A stretch of DNA of 21,629 nucleotides from Bacteroidota bacterium (GTDB lineage: Bacteria > Bacteroidota > Ignavibacteria > Ignavibacteriales > Ignavibacteriaceae): assembly GCA_024278655.1 (NCBI GenBank), contig JAJRSV010000461.1:1-21629 (forward strand), in the 5' to 3' direction. Shown here one piece after another: positions 1 through 6,065 of this stretch. Under the pieces are notes generated by a model that was not told where the DNA came from, ran no database searches, and saw only the letters and a program-made list of their open reading frames with translations. A program made the position numbers and the translations under genes. The stretch's first letter is position 1; every line of letters begins with the position of its first letter.

Positions 1-52
1 CAACAGCGTCCTTTAATTCTTTATTGGCTAAACTGGTAAATACTACTTTCAT
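1..52 (-). CDS. RelE/ParE-type toxin, N-terminal fragment at window edge
   Basis: The ATG at 52-50 opens a frame reading MKVVFTSLANKELKDAV that runs off the left edge. The start resembles RelE/ParE mRNase/gyrase-poison toxins, in which a beta strand (VVFT) is followed by a helix with a KEL/KDAV pattern. It begins 5 bases after the stop of the TIGR02574-like antitoxin, which is the usual antitoxin-then-toxin order for that family. Only 17 residues are visible, so the assignment rests mainly on the neighbour. The catalytic or toxic C-terminus is outside the window. Confidence 0.6.
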   Translation of the reverse strand, partial: MKVVFTSLANKELKDAV

Positions 53-57
53 ATTAC

Positions 58-258
58 TTACTTAAAGACTTCTTCCATCGGAATCCCTTTGCGTTTACCG
101 TCGCGGTAAGCTTTAAGGCGCTTTTCAGCTTCCTCTAACCAGATAGCATCAATCTTTTTATCCGGTTCATCTAAGCTCTTAATTAAACCTTCGATGATTA
201 AAAACCGATCCTCGGGTTTTAATTTCATTGCTTGTTCCAATATCTCTTTATTACTCAT
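58..258 (-). CDS. addiction-module antitoxin, TIGR02574-like
   Basis: This 66-residue acidic/basic helical protein matches the plan of the TIGR02574 'putative addiction module component' family: an N-terminal helix with a KLKPEDRFLIIEGLIKSLD pattern, a central W40-LEEAEKRLKAYRDGK segment, and a C-terminal IPMEEVF tail that in this family contacts a RelE/ParE toxin. The toxin start is 5 bases downstream, so the two form a co-transcribed pair. The protein would neutralise the toxin by direct binding and may take part in autoregulation. No operator could be picked out upstream. The family is recognised from its motif pattern only. Confidence 0.75.
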   Translation of the reverse strand: MSNKEILEQAMKLKPEDRFLIIEGLIKSLDEPDKKIDAIWLEEAEKRLKAYRDGKRKGIPMEEVFK

Positions 259-468
259 AACATCTCACATTTTTTTATTAAAATATTTTGCTTAAATAAT
301 ATGATGAATCAACAACTAAAAATCAATCTAAAATATTGTAAAGGTATGCAAAAATAATAAAGGTAAATCATTTGAGGATAATATCGGTCATTAAAAATAT
401 AGAAAAGATAGTACAGAAATGTACTGGAGATACGCCGCAGTAATAGTTAATTGAAAGAGTGTATATTT
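259..468. other. intergenic stretch, no gene seen
   Basis: About 210 bases of AT-rich sequence lie between the TIGR02574-type antitoxin and the broken Phd-like gene. No frame on either strand gave a recognisable protein. A short perfect dyad (AGTACA, GAAA loop, TGTACT) sits at 410-425. The toxin partner expected downstream of the Phd-like antitoxin is not recognisable here and may have been lost. Confidence 0.5.
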
Positions 469-686
469 CTACCTTTCGCGAACTTCCCGCAGAAGATCAA
501 TTATTTCATCTTTGTCTATATCCAAATCAATGCCTTTAACATTCAGATATGACTTTTTTGAATTAACCGGTTTTAATTCAAAGATGCTTCCATCTTTTCT
601 TTTGATTAAAACCCGTCCTTCTTTTTTGCTTTATCAAGCAGGAAAGCCAGTTTTTGTCTTGCCTCGCTGTAAGTATATGTGTTCAT
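469..686 (-). pseudogene. Phd/YefM-type antitoxin, frameshifted
   Basis: Reading from the ATG at 686 gives MNTYTYSEARQKLAFLLDKA, a typical Phd/YefM start (NTYTYSEARQKL with the helix that binds the operator). After about 23 codons the frame hits a stop. Shifting by one base at the A/T run near 631-636 restores a continuous frame (EGRVLIKRKDGSIFELKPV, then a helical tail ending LLREVRER) to a stop at 469. The reconstructed product is about 72 residues, a normal antitoxin length. A Shine-Dalgarno AAGAGG lies 6 bases before the ATG. Six A residues are present (sense strand) where seven are needed, so this is a homopolymer deletion, either genuine or a sequencing error. No partner toxin is visible. 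Confidence 0.7.
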
Positions 687-770
687 TGTTAAACCTCTTT
701 GGTAATTATACCAACCTTTTTGCCAATATCTATTAAACTTTTAATTTGTTATAAAAAACTATAAGTAAGT

Positions 771-1070
771 TTAAGATGCCAGCTTTACAACTTCCTTATC
801 AAGGCGGTTTTTAAGCCGGTCCTTTTCAACTTCTAAATTATAGCGCATTTGAAGATTCAACCAAAACCTTTCGGATAGACCGAAGTAACGTGAGAGTCTC
901 AATGCTGTATCGGCAGTAATTGCTCTTTTTCCAAGAACAATTTCATTAATTCTTCTCGGTGGAACATTAATATCTTTTGCCAAACGGTATTGACTAATAC
1001 CCATCGGTTTCAAAAATTCTTCCAATAGAATCTTTCCGGGATGAACCGGTTTGATTTTTTTAGTCTTCAT
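771..1070 (-). CDS. higA: HigA-family antitoxin (XRE helix-turn-helix)
   Basis: This 99-residue protein starts with the HigA signature (residues 7-20, IKPVHPGKILLEEF), followed by a Cro/C1-type helix-turn-helix (about residues 25-65: ISQYRLAKDINVPPRRINEIVLGKRAI) and the conserved tail segment GLSERFWLNLQMRYNLE. It is the labile antitoxin and repressor of a HigBA module. It starts 3 bases after the higB stop. A Shine-Dalgarno AAAGGA inside the end of higB suggests translational coupling. The order toxin then antitoxin is characteristic of higBA and opposite to most type II modules. Confidence 0.93.
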   Translation of the reverse strand: MKTKKIKPVHPGKILLEEFLKPMGISQYRLAKDINVPPRRINEIVLGKRAITADTALRLSRYFGLSERFWLNLQMRYNLEVEKDRLKNRLDKEVVKLAS

Positions 1071-1073
1071 ATT

Positions 1074-1361
1074 TTATCCTTTATGATAGTCGGTGATTTG
1101 AACTTTATATGCATTTCCACTTTTCCAAATGAAAATAATACGATATTGATTATTTATCCTTATACTATAAAACTCCTTTAACTTACCAGACAATTTTTCA
1201 AGACGATTACCGGGTGGTATTTTTAAATCGTCCAATTTATCAGCAGCGTCTATCAACAATAATTTTTTGTAAGCTTTATTGGACAAATCAGTTGAATACT
1301 TTCTGGATACCTGCCTGTCGAATATGTTTTTTGTATCTCTATCGGTAAAAGTTTTAATCAT
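1074..1361 (-). CDS. higB: HigB-family toxin (RelE-like mRNA interferase)
   Basis: The 95-residue product starting MIKTFTDRDTKNIF has the HigB layout: an N-terminal helix pair, an IPPGNRLEKLSGKLKEFYSIRINNQYRI core, and a C-terminal QITDYHKG strand. HigB cleaves ribosome-bound mRNA and is inhibited by HigA. The ATG at 1361 was chosen over an upstream TTG at 1397 because that TTG is part of an evident -35 box (TTGACA) and family members begin MIK. No Shine-Dalgarno precedes the ATG, and the predicted transcription start falls on or beside it, so translation may be leaderless. Confidence 0.9.
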   Translation of the reverse strand: MIKTFTDRDTKNIFDRQVSRKYSTDLSNKAYKKLLLIDAADKLDDLKIPPGNRLEKLSGKLKEFYSIRINNQYRIIFIWKSGNAYKVQITDYHKG

Positions 1362-1368
1362 GTGTTTA

Positions 1369-1397
1369 ATAATAACGACTTGCGTTATTAATGTCAA
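1369..1397 (-). promoter_or_regulatory. higBA promoter with overlapping dyad operator
   Basis: On the minus strand, TTGACA (1397-1392), a 17-base spacer and TATTAT (1374-1369) form a near-consensus sigma-70-type promoter. A perfect 8-base inverted repeat, TAATAACG / CGTTATTA with a 5-base centre (1370-1390), fills the spacer and touches the -10 box. That is the position expected for HigA autorepression. The predicted +1 is within 1-2 bases of the higB ATG. Confidence 0.7.
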
Positions 1398-1455
1398 TAT
1401 TATTCTTTGCCATTTCCCGGATTTTCAATCTCGATGAAAAATCACTCACACAAAG

Positions 1456-1477
1456 AATATCTTTAGTTAAAGATATT
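1456..1477. repeat. AT-rich inverted repeat between deaminase and higBA
   Basis: AATATCTTTA, a 2-base centre and TAAAGATATT form a perfect 10-base-arm dyad. It lies about 55 bases downstream of the cytosine deaminase stop and 60 bases upstream of the higB -35. There is no T-run on either side, so it is a poor intrinsic terminator. It could be a second regulatory site for the toxin-antitoxin promoter or a chance AT-rich dyad. Confidence 0.35.
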
Positions 1478-1529
1478 GAAGAGAAGGATAAGATAGCACT
1501 ATTCTATCATCGAATAGAGACTTAATTCC

Positions 1530-1967
1530 TCATTCTCCTATATCTTCGTTCCATAACTCGGGTTTTGTGCGGATAAATTCTTCCATCATCCGGATGCATT
1601 CGGGATCATTTAGAATTTCTAACTCAACACCGCGTGAACGCAGGTATTCTTCCGGTCCCTTAAATGTTTGGTTTTCACCGATTACAATCTTCGGTATTTT
1701 ATACAACAAAGCTGTGCCGCTGCACATATCGCAAGGCGAAAGAGTTGAATAAAGGGTTGCTCTTTTGTAATCACTTGCTTTTAGCCGTCCGGCGTTTTCA
1801 ATGCAATCCATCTCCGCATGCAAAATAGCGCTGCCTTTCTGTACTCGCCTGTTATGTCCGCGACCAACAATTTCACCATCGATTACTAAAACAGAACCGA
1901 TAGGAATTCCCCCTTCGTTCAACCCCTTTTTTGCTTCTTCAATTGCTGCCTGCAGGAACTTGTCCAT
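1530..1967 (-). CDS. cytosine deaminase, fungal FCY1-type
   Basis: This 145-residue zinc deaminase would convert cytosine to uracil and ammonia in the cytosol. Residues H50-A-E52 (zinc ligand and proton shuttle) and P78-C79-D-M-C82 form the cytidine-deaminase-fold zinc site. Beyond that, the motifs RGHNRRVQKGSA, YSTLSPCDMCSG, the GEN segment around 105 and the C-terminal W139-N-E-D-I-G-E closely follow Saccharomyces Fcy1 as remembered, rather than bacterial CodA (an unrelated amidohydrolase) or guanine deaminase. The C-terminal helix with W139 covers the substrate in the yeast enzyme. The product uracil would feed the PreTA/HydA pathway encoded at 4.3-15.4 kb. No Shine-Dalgarno is visible. 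A 16-base palindrome lies 21 bases upstream. Guanine or other nucleobase deaminase activity is the main alternative. Confidence 0.88.
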   Translation of the reverse strand: MDKFLQAAIEEAKKGLNEGGIPIGSVLVIDGEIVGRGHNRRVQKGSAILHAEMDCIENAGRLKASDYKRATLYSTLSPCDMCSGTALLYKIPKIVIGENQTFKGPEEYLRSRGVELEILNDPECIRMMEEFIRTKPELWNEDIGE

Positions 1968-1987
1968 TGGTATTTATGTGAATGTTT

Positions 1988-2003
1988 GTTTAATTAATTA
2001 AAC
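1988..2003. promoter_or_regulatory. 16-base perfect palindrome upstream of cytosine deaminase
   Basis: GTTTAATTAATTAAAC is a perfect palindrome centred about 28 bases upstream of the deaminase ATG, where a repressor operator would act. It is AT-rich, so chance is possible, but the G/C caps keep the symmetry across all 16 bases. No regulator gene is adjacent. Confidence 0.4.
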
Positions 2004-2023
2004 TGTGTGTTTTCGGGAGTATT

Positions 2024-2357
2024 TTAATGATTGATTTTTTCTATTTGTTCTTTCAGTTTTGGAATTTCTTCTTTAGCAATGCTCCACACAATATCAATGT
2101 TTACACCGAAATAATCGTGAATGAGTTTATCCCTTGTCCCGGCAATATCCGACCAGGGAATATCAGAATAATTACTCTTTAAAATACCGGATAAAGTTTT
2201 ACTGCTTCACCGATTATCTCTATATTTCTTATAACTGCATCTTGTGTTTTATAGTCTTGTAAAAAATCACTAAACACCATGTCTTCAGTATAAGAAATTA
2301 TTCTTGAGATACATTCTTTATATCCTGAATAATATCTTCATCACTGCGTTCAGACAT
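2024..2357 (-). pseudogene. HepT-type toxin (HEPN, formerly DUF86), two frameshifts
   Basis: The ATG at 2357 overlaps the mntA stop by 8 bases (ATGTCTGA), normal for a HepT/MntA pair. The reading frame breaks near 2314-2319 and again near 2197-2200, each time as if one base were missing from an A run of the sense strand. Stitched together, the product is about 111 residues with the HepT features: an EDMVFSDFL region, KTQDAVIRNIEIIGEAVK, IPWSDIAGTRDKLIHDYFG and a lysine-rich C-terminus. The HEPN RNase motif R-x4-H-x-Y is intact (RDKLIHDY). Either the toxin has decayed while its antitoxin is retained, or the indels are base-calling errors. Confidence 0.85.
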
Positions 2358-2652
2358 ATACCAGACTTGCCCTTATATTATCAGCAACTCTTTTAATTCT
2401 TATATTATTAAGTCCGTATTTAGTTATAACATCAACTTCTCCGCCAAGAATTTGTTCAAGGTACGTGACTAACCGTACAAACTTAAAGCCAATAGGTCTG
2501 CTAAATTCTACAAGGATATCTATATCGCTTTCTTTTGTAGCGGCTCCTTTTGTTGTCGAACCGAATATGCCAATTTTCTTAACACCAAACTCCGATGAGA
2601 GATATTTATAGTTTTCTCTGATAATCCTTAAAATTTCATCTCTATCTGTCAT
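2350..2652 (-). CDS. mntA: MntA-type nucleotidyltransferase antitoxin
   Basis: From the ATG at 2652 this is a 100-residue minimal nucleotidyltransferase. The motif G-S-(x10)-D-I-D (GSTTKGAATKES then DID) is the GSx10DxD signature used by MntA to AMPylate HepT on its tyrosine. The downstream VDVITKYGL segment supplies the third acidic residue. The ATG was preferred to an upstream TTG (2673) because AAGGA sits 7 bases before it. In intact systems MntA neutralises HepT by polyadenylylation; here the adjacent hepT is frameshifted, so this may be an orphan antitoxin. Confidence 0.88.
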   Translation of the reverse strand: MTDRDEILRIIRENYKYLSSEFGVKKIGIFGSTTKGAATKESDIDILVEFSRPIGFKFVRLVTYLEQILGGEVDVITKYGLNNIRIKRVADNIRASLVYV

Positions 2653-2770
2653 CACAAATCCTTGAATTTTCAATAATTGAAAGTGTGCTTAATATTTAAT
2701 ATCAAAAATAACAGTTTAAATGTCAAATTATAGTATTGTAGTATATTGAAATCGAATCTCGGAAAATGAA

Positions 2771-3184
2771 TTATTTTTCATTTAACTTTTGTAAACGCGC
2801 TAAAATTAAAAACCCAATACCACTTCCAATAAGATAATAAATAAAATCATTCCAGCTGAAAGATGTTCCGAGAATTGTTCTTCCGACAAAGTTACTTCGT
2901 ATAGTTTCCAGGAATGGCGGATGCCAAAGCTGTAGAAATTCTAAAAAACCGGTGGCTGTAAAAACCGAAGCTGCAATTAATAAAGGTTTTGCATTCGGAA
3001 AGAAAAGAAAAAATAACAGGCACCAGAATATTTCATATAATAACCCACCAAGTGAATCGTGTACCCATTGTGCTGCCGGTCCGGAATAGAATTTTGTGTA
3101 AAAGCCCAAGGGTGTAACTATTAATAATAAGATAATAGTCCAAAAACGTCTCTTTGCAAGAGTAGAAATATTACTTTGTTTCAT
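2771..3184 (-). CDS. DUF2809-type membrane protein
   Basis: This 137-residue protein has four likely membrane helices: about residues 15-30 (WTIILLLIVTPLGFYT), 47-63 (LYEIFWCLLFFLFF), 68-85 and 113-131 (FIYYLIGSGIGFLILA). The segments PLGFYTKFYSGPAAQWVHDSLGG, EFLQLWHPPFLETIR and RTILGTSFSWNDFIYY are the conserved positions of the DUF2809 family (distantly VanZ-like), whose function is unknown. It is flanked by AT-rich gaps with no clear partner and appears monocistronic. Recognition is from memory of the motif string. Confidence 0.75.
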   Translation of the reverse strand: MKQSNISTLAKRRFWTIILLLIVTPLGFYTKFYSGPAAQWVHDSLGGLLYEIFWCLLFFLFFPNAKPLLIAASVFTATGFLEFLQLWHPPFLETIRSNFVGRTILGTSFSWNDFIYYLIGSGIGFLILARLQKLNEK

Positions 3185-3324
3185 TTATCTTTTCTTATAA
3201 TGCCGGCACACTTGGCTTGGTGCTTTAAAATCAATTGATCTATTTTTTTTGCTTTTTACTTTGGGGTTTTTTTATTCCAATCACAAGAATATTTTTATAA
3301 TATTAGATCGAATTATAAGTCACC

Positions 3325-4251
3325 CTATCTATCCCAGTCGTCTTCACTATAAAAATATTTTGCTATTCTGTCGGTTCTTTCACGTATAAGATTAATCTCA
3401 TCTTTTGTTAATCTTTCTTTCCATAACCAGATGTTCGATTTGCTGTCGCGCTTAATTAAAGATTGTTCCTCTTTATTTTTTGCAACGGAGTATTCTCCGA
3501 TTATCCTTTGAACCTTCGGTGTGAATTCTAAATTTAGCTTCCGGAAAATCATTTCAAATTCCGATATCGGGTTTGCCGAAATATTTTCGTGTTTAACAAA
3601 AATCCAATCCGGATGAGATTTTTTATAATGAAGTATCATATGATAAATCAGGTTCCAAAGCAGAGTTGCCTGCTCAATAGTGCTTTTATCGTGATTGGCA
3701 AACTCTTTTATTTCCGGTTCGAATTCTGCCAGATGATCTTTCATTAATAGAGGTTGCTTTAAAAAATGATCAAAAGGATGTTTCCAGTTTGCCTTCTTCA
3801 AGCTGCCTGCAAAAGCAGCAGGATGGCGTATTAATACTATTACATCCATATTAAATCTGTCAGCCAGCCAATCGGCGGAAAAGACAGCAATCGGATCTTT
3901 CATTAATGGTCGTTTATTTAAGAATCTATTTTTTGAAAAACGAAATAATTCTTTTAACATTCCCATATAGCTTCTTAATCCGGATCTAACTTTTATTTCT
4001 TTCGATACCTGGTATCTAAAACCGAGAGTGTTTTTAATGTGCTGGTAATATTGAGATTCGTTATTGTTACAAACATAAGTAAACCAATAATTGAATTCCG
4101 CTCCGCAAATACCCGGTGGATGTTTAATATTAAATGGTTCGTGTATATACGCAATCGAAGGTGATGCAGCTATCATTTGTCCAACCCATGTTGAACCGGA
4201 GCGGTGAGAACCTGTCAACAGTATCGGTTTATTATCTTTCCTATTATTCAT
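3325..4251 (-). CDS. sulfotransferase family protein
   Basis: This 308-residue protein has a 5'-phosphosulfate-binding P-loop near the N-terminus (G14-S-H-R-S-G-S-T-W22) and a 3'-phosphate-binding segment (V137-IVLIRHPAAFAGS150, with R142 and S150). These two motifs define PAPS-dependent sulfotransferases. It would transfer sulfate from PAPS to a hydroxyl or amine on an acceptor such as a glycan, lipid or small molecule; the acceptor cannot be told from sequence. There is no signal peptide. Glycan-modification genes that might name a substrate are not seen nearby. Upstream spacing to the permease gene is 95 bases with no strong terminator, so read-through from the operon is possible. Confidence 0.85.
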   Translation of the reverse strand: MNNRKDNKPILLTGSHRSGSTWVGQMIAASPSIAYIHEPFNIKHPPGICGAEFNYWFTYVCNNNESQYYQHIKNTLGFRYQVSKEIKVRSGLRSYMGMLKELFRFSKNRFLNKRPLMKDPIAVFSADWLADRFNMDVIVLIRHPAAFAGSLKKANWKHPFDHFLKQPLLMKDHLAEFEPEIKEFANHDKSTIEQATLLWNLIYHMILHYKKSHPDWIFVKHENISANPISEFEMIFRKLNLEFTPKVQRIIGEYSVAKNKEEQSLIKRDSKSNIWLWKERLTKDEINLIRERTDRIAKYFYSEDDWDR

Positions 4252-4346
4252 TTAGATTATATCTGTAAGTGGATATTAATTTACAAACGGTCAACGACCA
4301 TGATTTTATATCGCTTAATGATTTAACTCACAGTTATCATACTTGA

Positions 4347-5777
4347 TTATTTATAGATGTTCTTCTTATTCATCAACACCCAATAAACAACAAACGCAAC
4401 TGCAAAGCCGACGAACCATGCATAATCGTAAAGGAATCTTAATTCATCAACGAACAATCCGATTAATGCAACAAACACTCCGGCTGCAAGTGCATAAATG
4501 GCTTTGATGTTAAATCCTTTGCTATACTTATACTCGCCGTTCGGATCATAAAGGTCTTTACTGTTAAGATTTCTTTTTCTTATGATGAAGTAATCACAAA
4601 TCAATATTCCGGCAATCGGTCCCAGGAAACTTGAGTAACCGATAAGCCATCCAAAAATATAAGCACTGTAATCCGAAAGAAGTTTCCACGGCATCATTGC
4701 TATTCCTAATACGGCAGTTAACAATCCACCTTTAACAAATGAAATGTGTTTCGGAGAAAGGTTAGCAAAATCGTTTGCCGGCGATACAACATTGGCAGCT
4801 ATGTTTGTAGTTAGTGTTGCGACAATAAGTGATAGGAGCGAGATTAATACAACAACAGGACTTTCAAACTTAGAAAGCAATACAACAGGATCCCAAATAG
4901 CTTCGCCGAAGATTATTACAGTAGCCGAAGTAACAGCGATCCCGATAAAAGAAAACATTACCATTGCAGGCGGAAGACCCAACGCTTGTCCCACGACTTG
5001 TGATTTCTGACTTTTTGCAAAACGTGTGAAGTCAGGAATGTTTAACGAAAGCGTTGCCCAAAAGCCCACCATTCCTGTTAACGAAGGAATGAAGAAACGC
5101 CAGAACTCGCCGGCGGTTTTAAATTTGCTCGGCTGACTTAAAATAGGTCCGAAGCCGCCTGCATTAACATAAGCCCATATAAGTAATCCCAATCCGACTA
5201 ACAACAGAAACGGTGCGCCGTAAGATTCCAGCCATTTAATCGATTCGATTCCTTTAACGATAAAGTAAACATTCATTGCCCAGAAGAGTAAAAAGCCGAT
5301 TGCAGGACCAAAGGAAAAAATTGCCCACTCCGGAAGGAGTAAAATGATTAGAGAATTAATTGCCTGTCCGCCAATCCATGTCTGAATACCGAACCATCCG
5401 CACGCAACAACAGCGCGCAGAAGCGCCGGAATGTTTGAACCCTTTGTTCCGAAAGATGCTCTTGCAAGAACAGGGAAGGGGATGCCGTATTTAGTTCCGG
5501 CGTGTGCGTTTAATACCATTGGAATTAAAACGATTAAATTACCGAGACCGATAGTTAACAACGCCTGCCACCAATTCATTCCGCCTGATATCAGTCCGCT
5601 TGCAAGCATATAAGTCGGAATGTTTACACTCATACCAATCCATAGTGCGGCAATAGCGTAAGTGCCCCACGAGCGCTCTGCAAGTTTTATCGGAGCTAAA
5701 TCTTTATTGATTAATTTTTGATTTTTAATTGAGGATACGTCTGTTTCGACAAGTTGGGAATCGGTGATGATGCTCAT
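4347..5777 (-). CDS. NCS1-family nucleobase/hydantoin permease
   Basis: This 476-residue polytopic protein has about 12 membrane helices and the NCS1 pattern: N-terminal ERSWGTYAIAALWIGMSVNIPTY, then FPVLARASFG and CGWFGIQTWIGGQA. W128 and Q132 in the latter correspond, by motif, to the substrate-stacking tryptophan and hydrogen-bonding glutamine of Mhp1 (inferred alignment). NCS1 carriers import uracil, cytosine, hydantoins or allantoin with Na+ or H+. As the last gene of a pyrimidine-degradation operon, uracil/thymine or dihydropyrimidines are the likely substrates. A Shine-Dalgarno AGGA lies 5 bases before the ATG. The 288-base gap from hydA holds two tandem palindromic repeats. Confidence 0.9.
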   Translation of the reverse strand: MSIITDSQLVETDVSSIKNQKLINKDLAPIKLAERSWGTYAIAALWIGMSVNIPTYMLASGLISGGMNWWQALLTIGLGNLIVLIPMVLNAHAGTKYGIPFPVLARASFGTKGSNIPALLRAVVACGWFGIQTWIGGQAINSLIILLLPEWAIFSFGPAIGFLLFWAMNVYFIVKGIESIKWLESYGAPFLLLVGLGLLIWAYVNAGGFGPILSQPSKFKTAGEFWRFFIPSLTGMVGFWATLSLNIPDFTRFAKSQKSQVVGQALGLPPAMVMFSFIGIAVTSATVIIFGEAIWDPVVLLSKFESPVVVLISLLSLIVATLTTNIAANVVSPANDFANLSPKHISFVKGGLLTAVLGIAMMPWKLLSDYSAYIFGWLIGYSSFLGPIAGILICDYFIIRKRNLNSKDLYDPNGEYKYSKGFNIKAIYALAAGVFVALIGLFVDELRFLYDYAWFVGFAVAFVVYWVLMNKKNIYK

Positions 5778-5870
5778 TTAATTCCTGTATTTGTTGTAGG
5801 ATTTTGAATGAAAGTTTATTGCATTTTAATTGTAATGAACGATCTCTATATCCATCAAATAGAGTTCATT

Positions 5871-5952
5871 TGTCATTCTTAACGAAGCGAAGAATCTCAA
5901 TGTATGCAAAGGCAGAGATTCTTCACTCCGCTACGCTACGTTCAGAATGACA
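5871..5952. repeat. long palindromic intergenic repeat, copy 1
   Basis: Left arm TGTCATTCTTAACGAAGCG continues to AAGAATCTC; right arm GAGATTCTTCACTCCGC continues to TTCAGAATGACA. The right arm is about 10 bases longer (GCTACGCTACG segment). The short loop (about 16 bases) reads AATGTATGCAAAGGCA. It shares arms and loop with three other copies in this window. Confidence 0.9.
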
Positions 5953-5974
5953 ATTTTCATTCATTCAACCATCT

Positions 5975-6054
5975 TGTCATTCTGAGCGAAGCGAAGAATC
6001 TCAATGAATACAGAAGCAGAGATTTTTTACTTCACTTCATTCTTAGGAATGACA
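5975..6054. repeat. long palindromic intergenic repeat, copy 2
   Basis: Starts TGTCATTCTGAGCGAAGCG and ends AGGAATGACA, loop AATGAATACAGAAGCA. The right arm is more diverged (GATTTTTTACTTCACTTC). It lies 11 bases after the hydA stop and 22 bases from copy 1. Confidence 0.88.
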
Positions 6055-6065
6055 ATGTTAAAGAA

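Larger units (their letters stand above)
5778..6065. other. hydA-permease intergenic region
   Basis: This 288-base gap inside the pyrimidine operon holds two tandem copies of the long palindromic repeat (5871-5952 and 5975-6054), leaving 93 bases of leader before the permease ATG. Short open frames on the plus strand here are only the repeat arms. No gene is supported. Confidence 0.7.

Noticed and set aside
259..468. Remnant toxin gene downstream of the Phd-like antitoxin
   Set aside because: Short frames such as one reading YRKDSTEMYWRYAAVIVN on the plus strand were considered, but none matches a toxin family and the strand is wrong.
512..736. Plus-strand open frame of 74 residues
   Set aside because: It is the antisense of the frameshifted Phd-like antitoxin and has no family resemblance.
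1362..1397. Upstream TTG start adding 12 residues to HigB
   Set aside because: The TTG is the first half of the -35 box TTGACA and would lie upstream of the transcription start; family members begin at the ATG.
2653..2673. Upstream TTG start adding 7 residues to MntA
   Set aside because: AAGGA is correctly spaced for the ATG at 2652 and lies inside the proposed extension.
5871..6054. CRISPR-like or tandem direct repeat array
   Set aside because: Only two adjacent copies, each a self-complementary palindrome with dispersed relatives; no regular spacers and no cas genes.
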